Source: an uncultured Lachnospiraceae bacterium (lineage in GTDB: Bacteria; Bacillota; Clostridia; Lachnospirales; Lachnospiraceae). Taken from it: a stretch of DNA of 64,000 nt. Positions within the stretch are counted from its first letter, which is position 1, and each line of letters opens with the position of its first letter. Of the stretch, positions 47,001 through 55,164 are shown piece by piece. The DNA lies in contig CAJODN010000007.1 of NCBI GenBank assembly GCA_905233695.1, positions 1 through 64,000 on the forward strand, written 5' to 3'. The position numbers and the translations under genes are program-made. The notes under the pieces were generated by a model. It was given only the letters and a program-made list of their open reading frames with translations. It searched no databases and was not told where the DNA came from.

Positions 47001-47282
47001 TTTGTATTACAAGAGAATCCGAAAGCACTTTTTGAAGATGCGGGAGATAATTCTGATCCAATACTTATACAGGGAATTATTGATGTATTCTTCGAAGAAG
47101 AGGACGGAATGGTTCTTCTTGATTATAAGACAGATAAGGTAACAGACGGGGAGGAACTTATAAGTCGTTATCGTGCGCAGCTGGATTTATATACTAAGGC
47201 AATAGAGAAATACGCCGGTATTAAAGTAAAAGAAAAAATTCTTTATTCATTTTGCCTTGATGAATCTGTTGTTTTGCATTAG
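44037..47282 (+). CDS. addA: AddAB helicase-nuclease, subunit A
   Basis: UvrD-like 3'-5' helicase with a C-terminal nuclease domain. 1081 aa, a little shorter than the usual ~1200. Walker A AAAGSGKTAVL at about 22-32, DEYQDINELQ (motif II) near 275, the RLLYVATTRAKEKL motif VI near 740, and nuclease motifs GTAMHRVMEC and VLLDYKTDK near 920-1045. Co-transcribed with addB. Confidence 0.95.
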   Translation: MPEWTKDQKKVIEERGNNILVSAAAGSGKTAVLVERIVKKIINEKVEVDRLLVVTFTNAAAKEMKDRIKKAIDEEIAKDPSNEFLLKQNALITGANISTIDSFSGNLVRDNFNDIGIDPTFRICDESEEELLFEEAVDKVLDRNFEKADDGNFIELMNLYTNASDYSNITSLIKGLYRCASAYPWPMEWLDRISKPYTLEENHDISDHALTVIELTRQVILEYDIIKRDKNVATFNDVERYALNILIDPETKEVTKCALELKKTFDEVMVDEYQDINELQEYILSTLSNGSNMFMVGDVKQSIYGFRMANPDIFIGKSELFSRDNSKGTLINLKENFRSRPEVLNVVNDIFNDIMTNETSGFDYDDNAKLYFGAKELFNDDIDSDPEIIITDPLKVDKKDAMSSRETEACIVAERIREFIDNKYQVKDKDDNGNVIKRDIKYSDIAILLRAANTNGRVYEEALNEYNIPCYASGNVGYFGAVEVKLVLAFLSVVDNPFRDIELASVLHSPIYNISNDMIAKVRIYGRDNCDSDYLYDNIKEFINAYCGDGDDGDNEEFTRLVYAMDMIEELRLLVSDTPIHELIRIIYDRTSYLDYVSTLLNGQYKRANLLALYDRALDFEKTGFRGVFRFIKFIDTLKEHEIDSGEASILGENDNVVRILTMHKSKGLEFPVVFVSDLGSNMSNRDAKKSNVIHNTLGLGMEIRRELNGNRYKKDSEVKIHIKEQMEKDFKAEEARLLYVATTRAKEKLILTAAIKGAEKKVDSFKKSSMDSEAMLNASTRIEWIIRGINSVNPESLDKILSFKEPAGNVEKAILDFTYISDKKIDFEYNLGNVPKDHIDKIEDRLSFKYPYENNDNIKTKYSVSEIKHKKMDEAFSEEAEARPDFLKEEKEKIIPKFISGEKKEEENAGALYGTAMHRVMECFDFAMDDYSTSYDSQLRVMRDSNLITEEQLGLISRDKIKSFLESSLAFRMHNAALDDKLYIEKPFVLQENPKALFEDAGDNSDPILIQGIIDVFFEEEDGMVLLDYKTDKVTDGEELISRYRAQLDLYTKAIEKYAGIKVKEKILYSFCLDESVVLH

Positions 47283-47314
47283 AATAGTTATATTGTATTT
47301 TTAGGAGATAATAT

Positions 47315-48304
47315 ATGAATAAGCGAATAAAGCTTGTTACAATTCTAATACTAATAATGTCACTCACACTTCTTACCGGATGTTCTATAAGTGATTTTCA
47401 TATATACGCTTCTTCCACAAGCGGTATAGGAAATGTATTTAAGATAGGACCCTATTCATGCAGTAAGAAAGAGTTCCGTGTATACCTATGCAATTACAAG
47501 AATCTATATGGTGTGTTTGATGAGTCTGAAATGGAAGATGAGAGTAGTGAGAAGCTTGTTGAAGGCGGACTTAAGTCGGCTGTACTTGAGCACTTAACTA
47601 AGGTGTATAGCCTTGCACTCTACGCACGAGATAACGACATTGAACTTACCAATGATGAAGAGAAGAATTGCGAGAAGGCGGCGGAAGAATATTACGATTC
47701 CCTTACGTCGGAAGACATAAGTTATATGGGGGTGTCTGAATCTGATATTGAGAAGATGTATAAGAGATACGCTCTTGCAGAAAAAGTCTATGTTCAACTT
47801 ATGAATTCCGTGGATGAAGAAGTGTCGGAAGATGAAGCAAGGATGATGGAAGCGGAAGTGATTTATGTAACTAATGAAGCGGATGCGGCAGCGGTTACAA
47901 AAGGTCTTCAGGAAGGTGCAACATTTACATCCCTTGCACAGAAGTATTCCAAGGCTGATAATATAGATGTTACATTCGGACGTCACAAGTATCCTAAGGA
48001 GGTTGATAAGGTAGTATTCAATATGGAGAACGGACAAGTATCCAATATGATTACAACCGAAGACGGATACTATTTCTTCAAGTGTATTAACAAGTATAAT
48101 AAAGAGCTTTCGGAGCAGAATAAGGTTAATGTAATAAGTGAGAGAAAGAATGAATTAGTTGAGGATATGATTAAGGATCATGAAGAAAAATACTATTCTC
48201 ATTTCAGTGAAAGTACATTGGAGAATCTGGTAGTTAATAAAAGCCCTGAAGTAAAAAGTGATTCTTTTTTTCAAGTACTGAATAAATATATAGCTTTTAA
48301 ATAG
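47315..48304 (+). CDS. PrsA/SurA-like peptidyl-prolyl isomerase lipoprotein
   Basis: 329 aa. Lipoprotein signal peptide with lipobox LTGC (Cys about 23), then a helical chaperone part and a divergent parvulin-type domain at about 185-270 (ATFTSLAQKYSKADN, MENGQVSNMITTEDGYYFFK), flanked by a C-terminal helix. Expected to help fold exported proteins at the membrane surface. It may serve the surface proteins encoded upstream, but AddAB lies between. Confidence 0.8.
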   Translation: MNKRIKLVTILILIMSLTLLTGCSISDFHIYASSTSGIGNVFKIGPYSCSKKEFRVYLCNYKNLYGVFDESEMEDESSEKLVEGGLKSAVLEHLTKVYSLALYARDNDIELTNDEEKNCEKAAEEYYDSLTSEDISYMGVSESDIEKMYKRYALAEKVYVQLMNSVDEEVSEDEARMMEAEVIYVTNEADAAAVTKGLQEGATFTSLAQKYSKADNIDVTFGRHKYPKEVDKVVFNMENGQVSNMITTEDGYYFFKCINKYNKELSEQNKVNVISERKNELVEDMIKDHEEKYYSHFSESTLENLVVNKSPEVKSDSFFQVLNKYIAFK

Positions 48305-48382
48305 TTTTATTTATTATGTAAATAGTTCAAAAAAGTTATAAAACATATAAAAAATTTTGTTGCAATTTTTTAATAAAATCTC

Positions 48383-48411
48383 TTGATTAAATTAACGATT
48401 GTCATTATAAT
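48383..48411 (+). promoter_or_regulatory. Promoter of the Lys/Ala/Thr-rich protein gene
   Basis: TTGATT (48383-48388) and a perfect TATAAT (48406-48411) with 17-nt spacer; about 55 nt leader. Confidence 0.7.
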
Positions 48412-48473
48412 AAACATTGTGAAAAATGAAAAAAAGATTACTCAATAATAATGTTGGAAGGAGATTATTAAAA

Positions 48474-48929
48474 ATGGCAGAAGCAACAAAGAAAGTAAAT
48501 GTTAAAGACGCAACAGCTAAGACAACAGCAACAACTACTGCTACAACTGCTAAGGCAACAACTACTTCTACAGCAACAGCTGCTAAGAAGACAACAACAG
48601 CTAAGAAGGCTGCAACAGCTAAGAAAGCAACAACAGCTAAGAAGGCTACAACAGCTAAGAAGACAGCTGCTAAGAAGACTACAGCTAAGAAGACAACAGC
48701 TAAGAAGTCTACAGCTAAGAAGGAAGCAGCAGAGAAGGCTTACATCCAATTTGCAGGTAAGGAATTTGAGACTGATACAGTAATCAAGATGTGCAAGGAT
48801 AACTTCAAGTCAGAGAACAAGAGAAAGACTGTTGATGAAATCAGAGTTTATGTTAACGTTGATGACAGCGCAGCTTACTATGTTGTTAAGAGTGGTAAGG
48901 ACTTAATCGAAGGTAAAGTTGTTCTTTAA
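48474..48929 (+). CDS. DUF6465-like protein with histone-H1-like N-terminal tail
   Basis: 151 aa. Residues about 12-87 are almost entirely Ala, Lys and Thr, with ten AKK-type units, like bacterial histone-H1-like tails. The C-terminal ~65 residues (AYIQFAGKEFETDTVI ... YYVVKSGKDLIEGKVVL) match my memory of DUF6465, a small beta-rich domain common in Lachnospiraceae. ATG 48474 has GGAAGGAG upstream; the in-frame ATG at 48426 does not. Strong promoter and terminator suggest high expression. It may bind nucleic acid through the basic tail; this is inference. Confidence 0.75.
   Translation: MAEATKKVNVKDATAKTTATTTATTAKATTTSTATAAKKTTTAKKAATAKKATTAKKATTAKKTAAKKTTAKKTTAKKSTAKKEAAEKAYIQFAGKEFETDTVIKMCKDNFKSENKRKTVDEIRVYVNVDDSAAYYVVKSGKDLIEGKVVL
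48589..48722 (+). repeat. In-gene tandem repeat built on ACAGCTAAGAAG
   Basis: The 12-15 bp unit ACAGCTAAGAAG (TAKK) recurs about ten times with small changes and encodes the basic tail. Copy number could vary between strains by slippage. Confidence 0.8.
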
Positions 48930-48957
48930 GATTAATATAGAAAATGATTATTCAAGG

Positions 48958-48985
48958 CGGCTACGCAAATTGCGTAGCCGTTTTT
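48958..48985 (+). terminator. Intrinsic terminator
   Basis: Perfect 10-bp stem CGGCTACGCA/TGCGTAGCCG, loop AAT, then TTTTTATT. Ends the DUF6465 gene. Confidence 0.95.
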
Positions 48986-49080
48986 ATTGTTCAAAGTTTT
49001 GCTAAATAAACCTACCTTTATTGCATAAAATGGTTTATAATGATTTATAATAGTATGTTTGTGGAGAGTTAGGTTAAGCT

Positions 49081-51366
49081 ATGGCTAAGAGACTTGGGGT
49101 GGAAAACAGAGCATTTGCACATATGGTGATTGCCGGATGCTCGACTATTCTTATAGCAATTCTATTTACGTATCTTATCTACGGTGAGGTAATGAAGGCT
49201 CCCGATAATCAGCCGGATCTCAATCAGGTTCAATACCTTTCGAATTGGGTGGCTGACATTGACGGAGAAGAAGTCCCCGTGACGATTCCGGATTCAAAGG
49301 ATATGACCGGTCATGATAATGTTACGATCAAGACTCATATCGGTGATGTTCCGGCTGAGTACGATACACTGCTGGTCTGGAGTAAGGGGCAGAAGGTTGA
49401 AGCATATTGTAACGGTGAATTGTTCTATGTGTATGATCCCGATTCGGCAGATTCCTTTGGCGCCAACAGTACATATATCTATGTATTTATGGATCTTCCC
49501 GATAATATCAGTAATAGTGAAATTGCGCTTAAATACAGTGCGGTACTTGAAAATGATGCCGGTAAGATTGGCGATGTATTAATAGGACGGCGTGCGCCCT
49601 GTCTAATCCAAGTTGTAAAGGCGAATCAGTTGGAATTGTTCTTGGGGTTATTCGTAATACTTATAGGACTTGTGGAATTGATTCTGTCTATCGCACTACA
49701 CCTTTTCACCAAGAGAGATGTGGCGTTATTCTATCAGGCGGGAGCCGTTGTCACTTTGGGCTTTTGGGTTGTAAGCAATAGCCGTGCCAGACAGTTTATC
49801 TATCCGAATGCCTCCATTATAAGAGATTGTGCATTCTTGGTACTCCCGCTGATTGCCATATGTTTCTCTGTATATGTGGATATTATTCAGAAAGAGAGAT
49901 ATCACAATATGTATATGATTATTGTGATAGCATCAATTGTTGATTTTCTTGTTATATCCGGGCTTAATTATTCGAATATTCTTGCTTTCTCAGAATCAAG
50001 AATGGGCTCGCTTGTTGTACTCGGCATTACGGTGCTTACAATTGTAGTCACGATGGTATATGATATTTTCAAGAGAAAGGATAAGTCATATATTCTTGTG
50101 GCAATAGGACTTTTGTCTCTTGCAATATGCGGTATAATTCAGCTTGTGATGGAGAGTACTTTGAAGCTCTCTGTTATATCCGGTACGGCTATTTCTCTTG
50201 GACTGATTATTCTGGTTGTATTCGGCCTTCTCTTTACGGTTAAGCAGATTAGTCAGCTTGATAGTGACAGAATAAAAGCCATTGATAAGGTTGAGTATCT
50301 CTCAAGAACTTCCATGGAGGCGCTTGCGAAGACAGTGGACGCCAAGGACAGATATACATCAGGTCATTCCATTCGTGTTGCTGAAGTATCTTGCACACTG
50401 GCAAAGGAGCTTGGCTGGAACGATGATGAGATACTTGACTTAAGATTCCAGGGTATGATGCATGATATAGGTAAGATTGGTGTGCCCGATACCGTGCTTA
50501 ATAAACCGGGACGTCTTACCAATATTGAGTTCGAACTTATTCAATCCCATACTGTTGTGGGAAGTGAGATTCTTAAGAATGTAACATCGATTCCCGAAGT
50601 TGAGAATGTTGCAAGACACCATCATGAGAGATATGACGGTCACGGTTATCCGGATCACTTGAAGGGTGAAGAGATACCGATAAGTGCCAGAATTGTAGGA
50701 ATTGCAGATGCGTATGATGCCATGAATTCCGACCGTGTATATCGTAAGGCGCTTCCTAAGAAGGTTATAAGAGAAGAGATAATTAAGGGTAAGGGATCCC
50801 AGTTTGATCCGGAGCTTGTTGATGTGTTTATTAAGCTTTTCGATGAAGATAAGCTTGATGTAAAGGAAGATACGGAATCATACATTAAGAGAAAAGACGA
50901 CGCATTTGACTCGACCGATTTTTCGGCCGAGGTTAATAAAGAGATCAACTCGATTCTTGAAGACTATGATGTTACCGATATCGAGAGAGTGAAGCTTGGT
51001 GAGATAGTAAGATTCCTCCGTAGGCTTCGTGATGAATATTATAAGTACTTCCAGGTTATTGTGTTCTCGGTTAGACCGATAGATGAAGATTTGGTCAATG
51101 AGGAGTATATGGTTAAATCCGTAGAGAGTATGGAGCTTGCCATCAAGAAGTCCGTAAGAGATAAAGACATATCGGTGCGTTACAGTAAGACGCAGTTTAT
51201 GGTTGTACTATTCGATGCAAACCCTGACAATATAGGCCTCGTTGTACAGAGAATTCTTCTTGATTTCTATAAGCTATTTGATGCAAGTGTGCTTGATATA
51301 TCTTATAAGGTGGTTGACCTTGACGAAGATTATAATACAGGAATTACTAAGGTAGAAGAAGCTTAA
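49081..51366 (+). CDS. 7TM receptor-like HD-GYP domain protein
   Basis: 761 aa. An N-terminal membrane helix (12-34), an extracytoplasmic beta domain (about 40-185), then about seven helices (188-395) in the plan of 7TMR-DISM receptors. A cytoplasmic HD-GYP domain follows: metal-binding HD in MMHDIGKIGVP (near 460) and the signature HHERYDGHGYP (near 514). HD-GYP enzymes hydrolyse cyclic di-GMP to GMP. The last ~130 residues are an unrecognised alpha/beta domain. Predicted to link an external signal to c-di-GMP breakdown. Confidence 0.9.
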   Translation: MAKRLGVENRAFAHMVIAGCSTILIAILFTYLIYGEVMKAPDNQPDLNQVQYLSNWVADIDGEEVPVTIPDSKDMTGHDNVTIKTHIGDVPAEYDTLLVWSKGQKVEAYCNGELFYVYDPDSADSFGANSTYIYVFMDLPDNISNSEIALKYSAVLENDAGKIGDVLIGRRAPCLIQVVKANQLELFLGLFVILIGLVELILSIALHLFTKRDVALFYQAGAVVTLGFWVVSNSRARQFIYPNASIIRDCAFLVLPLIAICFSVYVDIIQKERYHNMYMIIVIASIVDFLVISGLNYSNILAFSESRMGSLVVLGITVLTIVVTMVYDIFKRKDKSYILVAIGLLSLAICGIIQLVMESTLKLSVISGTAISLGLIILVVFGLLFTVKQISQLDSDRIKAIDKVEYLSRTSMEALAKTVDAKDRYTSGHSIRVAEVSCTLAKELGWNDDEILDLRFQGMMHDIGKIGVPDTVLNKPGRLTNIEFELIQSHTVVGSEILKNVTSIPEVENVARHHHERYDGHGYPDHLKGEEIPISARIVGIADAYDAMNSDRVYRKALPKKVIREEIIKGKGSQFDPELVDVFIKLFDEDKLDVKEDTESYIKRKDDAFDSTDFSAEVNKEINSILEDYDVTDIERVKLGEIVRFLRRLRDEYYKYFQVIVFSVRPIDEDLVNEEYMVKSVESMELAIKKSVRDKDISVRYSKTQFMVVLFDANPDNIGLVVQRILLDFYKLFDASVLDISYKVVDLDEDYNTGITKVEEA

Positions 51367-51400
51367 TAGGTTAGAAGCATTATTAATATATTTGCATATT

Positions 51401-51449
51401 ATAAGACCCTCTATTATGACGAAAACGTCATAACAGAAGGTCTTATTAT
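51401..51449. terminator. Bidirectional terminator between convergent genes
   Basis: ATAAGACC...TTATGACG-AAAA-CGTCATAA...GGTCTTAT makes a long, nearly unbroken stem with one-base mismatches/bulges, between the stops of the HD-GYP gene and htpG. Usable in both directions. Confidence 0.85.
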
Positions 51450-51467
51450 TGTTCCGGTATCCTACAG

Positions 51468-53570
51468 CTACTTAGTAAGCATCATCATTATGTCATTACT
51501 TCTCTTAATGAATTCTGTCATTTCTTCAGGGCTAAGCGGAGCATTGGCCATGCTTGCAAGGTCATAAGTTTGCTTACAGAACAGATCCACATTTTCCCCA
51601 TCCTTATTATTAAGGATATACTGAACAAGTTCGTTATTGGCATTAAGGACAAGAGTTGAAGCTGTAGGGAATGCATCTTCTCCCATGCCGTACATATTGT
51701 ACATCCGCATCATGTCCTTCATACGTCTGCTTTCCTCGCTTACTGTAAGCATAGAAGCCACGTCCTTGTTCTTGAACTTCGCAACCTTAACTTCAAGCTG
51801 GTCGTTTGATAATGCTTTCTTGAAGATTTCGCTTAGAGATTTTTCTTCATCGTTTAATTCATCATCGCCGGTCTCTTCGACAAGTGAATCAGTAACGTCG
51901 GCATCAATTCTCTGGAACTTATAAGTCTCGTTACGTTGCTCAAGCTGTGAGATAAATGATGTATCAATGCTGTGATCTAAGATTACAGCGTTCATACCTT
52001 GTTCTTTGAACATCTTGATGTATTGACCTTGCTGTTCCTTATCGGTTACGTAGTATACAACGGTTCTTGTGTCCTCGGGCTCAGCATTTTCATCAGGAGT
52101 ATCTTCCTTCTTAGAAGAGTCATCCTCATCTACAACTTCGGCATCAACCTTGTTGCCGTCCTCATCGGTGACATCTGCTTCTTCCTTTTCTTCTTTGACG
52201 AGGAGGTCGGGAAGAGTAATGTATTTATCTTCAATATCCTTGAAGAGAATATAATCGTTCATGCGGTCGCAGAACTTGTCATCCTTAAGGCAACCGAACT
52301 TGATGAAGGGACTAATGTCATCCCAGTATTTCTCATAATCTTCCTTCTCGGTCTTGCACATTCCCGCAAGCTTATCCGCAACCTTCTTAGAGATGTAATC
52401 CTGAATCTTTTTAACGAATCCGTCGTTTTGAAGAGCAGAACGAGAGACATTAAGAGGAAGATCCGGACAGTCAATAACACCCTTAAGAAGCATTAAGTAT
52501 TCGGGAATTACTTCTTTAATGTTGTCTGCAACGAATACCTGGTTATTATATAATTTGATTGTTCCTTCAATTGAGTCATATTCCATATTAATCTTAGGGA
52601 AATATAATATTCCCTTAAGGTTGAATGGATAATCCATATTAAGGTGAATCCAGAAGAGTGGCTCCTTAAAGTCTGCGAACACATCGCGGAAGAATTTCTT
52701 ATATTCCTCTTCGGTGCAGTCATTAGGATGCTTAGCCCAGAGAGGATTAGTGTCGTTAAGCGGAACGGGACGCTTAACAATCTTAAGCTTATCCTTGGCA
52801 GGAGATACTTCTACCTTTTCTTTCTTGCCGTCTTCGTTTTCCTTCTCTTCGTACTTGGCTTCTTCATGGATTTCTTCGATAACCGTATCGGTGTCAAGCT
52901 TGTCCTCTACGTCGATTTCTTCATATTCTTCCTCTGCATTTGCTTTGGTAAGATAGATTTCTGTCGGCATGAATGAACAGTACTTCTCGATTACTTCCCT
53001 TGCCCTGTATTCGTTGGCGAATTCAAGAGAATCTTCATTTAAGAAGAGGGTAATCTTGGTTCCCACCTTGTCATAGATACCGTCCTTCATATCGAATTCC
53101 GTTCCGCCATCGCATTCCCAGTGAACGGCAGATGCGCCCTTCTGATATGAGAGTGAGTCGATATGTACGGCGTCCGCAACCATAAATGCAGAGTAGAAGC
53201 CGAGACCGAAATGTCCGATTATCTGATCTTCATTGGCCTTGTCCTTATATTTCTCGAGGAAATCAGTTGCACCGGAGAAGGCAATCTGATTAATGTATTC
53301 ATCAACTTCGTCGGCTGTCATACCGAGACCGTTATCGATAAATGTCATTGTCTTATCTTCCGGATTAACGATTATCTCTATCTTAGGCTTGTAATCATCA
53401 GGGAGCTCATATTCTCCCATAAGGTCTAATTTCTTAAGCTTCGTAATTGCGTCACAACCGTTAGACACAAGCTCTCTTACGAATATGTCATGGTCTGAAT
53501 ATAACCATTTTTTGATTACCGGGAAAATGTTTTCACTGGTAATTGATAGATTTCCATGTTTTTCACTCAT
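51468..53570 (-). CDS. htpG: Hsp90-family chaperone HtpG
   Basis: 700 aa. The ATP-binding N-terminal domain shows ELVSNGCDAITKL, DNGLGM and GHFGLGFYS; the middle and C-terminal domains follow. It is some 75 residues longer than E. coli HtpG because of two acidic inserts: residues about 210-262 between the N and middle domains, and about 450-495 inside the middle part. The first recalls the charged linker of eukaryotic Hsp90. The start follows AAGGAGTG. A perfect CIRCE operator shows HrcA control. Confidence 0.96.
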   Translation of the reverse strand: MSEKHGNLSITSENIFPVIKKWLYSDHDIFVRELVSNGCDAITKLKKLDLMGEYELPDDYKPKIEIIVNPEDKTMTFIDNGLGMTADEVDEYINQIAFSGATDFLEKYKDKANEDQIIGHFGLGFYSAFMVADAVHIDSLSYQKGASAVHWECDGGTEFDMKDGIYDKVGTKITLFLNEDSLEFANEYRAREVIEKYCSFMPTEIYLTKANAEEEYEEIDVEDKLDTDTVIEEIHEEAKYEEKENEDGKKEKVEVSPAKDKLKIVKRPVPLNDTNPLWAKHPNDCTEEEYKKFFRDVFADFKEPLFWIHLNMDYPFNLKGILYFPKINMEYDSIEGTIKLYNNQVFVADNIKEVIPEYLMLLKGVIDCPDLPLNVSRSALQNDGFVKKIQDYISKKVADKLAGMCKTEKEDYEKYWDDISPFIKFGCLKDDKFCDRMNDYILFKDIEDKYITLPDLLVKEEKEEADVTDEDGNKVDAEVVDEDDSSKKEDTPDENAEPEDTRTVVYYVTDKEQQGQYIKMFKEQGMNAVILDHSIDTSFISQLEQRNETYKFQRIDADVTDSLVEETGDDELNDEEKSLSEIFKKALSNDQLEVKVAKFKNKDVASMLTVSEESRRMKDMMRMYNMYGMGEDAFPTASTLVLNANNELVQYILNNKDGENVDLFCKQTYDLASMANAPLSPEEMTEFIKRSNDIMMMLTK

Positions 53571-53593
53571 AGTAATTCACTCCTTTTCGTGTA

Positions 53594-53620
53594 TTAGCAC
53601 TCCTAAAATATGAGTGCTAA
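53594..53620. promoter_or_regulatory. CIRCE operator (HrcA site)
   Basis: TTAGCACTC-N9-GAGTGCTAA is a perfect match to CIRCE. It lies at the transcription start of htpG, so HrcA would repress htpG directly. Confidence 0.97.
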
Positions 53621-53625
53621 CAAGT

Positions 53626-53654
53626 ATAATATCCTATTATTTATTTGTTGTCAA
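53626..53654 (-). promoter_or_regulatory. htpG promoter (minus strand)
   Basis: On the minus strand TTGACA (53654-53649) and TATTAT (53631-53626) with a 17-nt spacer; the start would fall at the edge of the CIRCE element. Confidence 0.85.
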
Positions 53655-53748
53655 GTGCCGATATGCTTATACATTGATTAGATTACTGATTTTGGCGACT
53701 CAAACCATAAAAAATGTGTAAAAAATATGAAATATTTTCGTTATACTA

Positions 53749-53780
53749 TTGTAATAATTTAACATTTCCGTTAAAATGTT
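53749..53780 (+). promoter_or_regulatory. comEA promoter with overlapping palindrome
   Basis: TTGTAA (53749-53754) and TAAAAT (53772-53777), 17-nt spacer. AACATTT-N6-AAATGTT (53761-53780) is a perfect inverted repeat over the spacer and -10 box, a possible operator. Confidence 0.5.
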
Positions 53781-53833
53781 GGTGCAGACATTAGAATCTT
53801 CTACTAATATTCGTTATAAGTAGGAGAGAGTTT

Positions 53834-54424
53834 ATGAAAAGAAAATTTAATATTTGTCTATTTTTGTTAATATTTATCCTGTCACTAACGGCATGCTCTA
53901 AGAGTTCTTATCTGCAGAATGACAATAATTCTACTGAGACAAAGGAAGACAGTTCTTCTAAGGATAGCAAGAGTAACTCGACTAAGAGTAATTCTACGAA
54001 GAGTTCGTCGGGGAAATGTTATGTGCAAATATCCGGTGCCGTTAATAAGCCCGGAGTATATGAGCTTGAAGGCGATGTGAGGATGTTTCAGGTAATTCTG
54101 ATGGCAGGCGGACTGAGAGAGGATGCCGATGAGGGATCGCTTAATCAAGCGGGTAAGGTAAACGACGGACAGAAGATAGTTGTTATGACTAAGGAAGAGG
54201 CTGCTCTTATGGCAGAGAACAGCGCATCGGACGGTAAAGTTGACATTAATACCGCAGATGAGACGACACTTATGACACTTCCCGGTATCGGTGAGTCAAA
54301 GGCGCAGTCCATTATAAAGTACCGTGAGACTAACGGACCATTTGGTAGTCCTGAGGATATTAAGAACATTTCCGGAATAAAGGATGGGGTATATAACAAA
54401 ATATCGGATAAGATTAAAGTGTAG
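53834..54424 (+). CDS. comEA: ComEA-like DNA-binding lipoprotein
   Basis: 196 aa. A lipoprotein signal (lipobox LTAC, Cys about 21), a Ser/Lys/Thr linker, an SLBB domain (about 62-125, VQISGAVNKPGVYELE) and a C-terminal helix-hairpin-helix domain (VDINTADETTLMTLPGIGES). ComEA binds incoming DNA in competence. Most have a membrane helix; here the anchor is a lipid. comEC lies four genes downstream in the same run. Confidence 0.92.
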   Translation: MKRKFNICLFLLIFILSLTACSKSSYLQNDNNSTETKEDSSSKDSKSNSTKSNSTKSSSGKCYVQISGAVNKPGVYELEGDVRMFQVILMAGGLREDADEGSLNQAGKVNDGQKIVVMTKEEAALMAENSASDGKVDINTADETTLMTLPGIGESKAQSIIKYRETNGPFGSPEDIKNISGIKDGVYNKISDKIKV

Positions 54425-54461
54425 TATTAAATAGTATTTCATGAGGAAGGTTTTATTGGAA

Positions 54462-55154
54462 ATGTCGAAGAGAGTACTTGTAGTTGATGATGAGAAGTTA
54501 ATTGTTAAGGGAATAAAGTTCTCGCTTGAGCAGGATGATATGGAGGTTGACTGTGCATATGACGGCCAGGAAGCTTTGGATCTGGCCAAGAAGACAGAAT
54601 ATGATATGGTCCTTCTTGATATTATGCTCCCCAAGATGGATGGTTTCGAGGTATGTCAGCGAATCAGAGAGTTCTCCAACATGCCTATCGTAATGCTGAC
54701 CGCTAAGGGAGAGGATATGGATAAGATTCTCGGACTCGAGTACGGGGCAGACGATTATATTACGAAACCTTTTAATATCTTAGAGGTTAAAGCGAGGATC
54801 AAGGCAATTATGCGTCGTACGAGCGTTATCGACGACGATTCTCTTGTGGTGGGTGATGTTATTAACAGCGGAGATTTGTCTATTGATATACAAGGAAGAG
54901 GACTTAAGGTGCTCGGCAACGAGGTTAATCTTACGTCCAAGGAATTCGATATGCTTCTTCTTCTCGTCAACAGTCCGGGCAAGGTATACAGCAGGGATAC
55001 TCTTCTTACAACAATCTGGGGCGACGATTACCCGGGTGATGAGAGAACTGTTGATGTACATATAAGACGTCTTCGTGAGAAAATCGAACCTAATCCCAAA
55101 GATCCAAGATATATTCATACAAAGTGGGGGCTGGGATATTTTTATAAGGAGTGA
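54462..55154 (+). CDS. OmpR/PhoB-family response regulator
   Basis: 230 aa. Receiver domain with VVDDEK and phospho-acceptor Asp53 in LLDIMLP, Lys in the KPF motif, then a winged-helix DNA-binding domain (SKEFDMLLLLVN, RTVDVHIRRLREKIE). ATG 54462 (MSKRVLVVDDE) is chosen over ATG 54441, whose own sequence contains the GAGGAAGG ribosome site. Pairs with the kinase 10 nt downstream. Confidence 0.95.
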   Translation: MSKRVLVVDDEKLIVKGIKFSLEQDDMEVDCAYDGQEALDLAKKTEYDMVLLDIMLPKMDGFEVCQRIREFSNMPIVMLTAKGEDMDKILGLEYGADDYITKPFNILEVKARIKAIMRRTSVIDDDSLVVGDVINSGDLSIDIQGRGLKVLGNEVNLTSKEFDMLLLLVNSPGKVYSRDTLLTTIWGDDYPGDERTVDVHIRRLREKIEPNPKDPRYIHTKWGLGYFYKE

Positions 55155-55164
55155 TTGTTTGTAG

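Noticed and set aside
48468-48749. Cys/Leu/Ser-rich ORF on the minus strand
   Set aside because: It is the complement of the ACAGCTAAGAAG repeat of the plus-strand gene; low complexity, no ribosome site.
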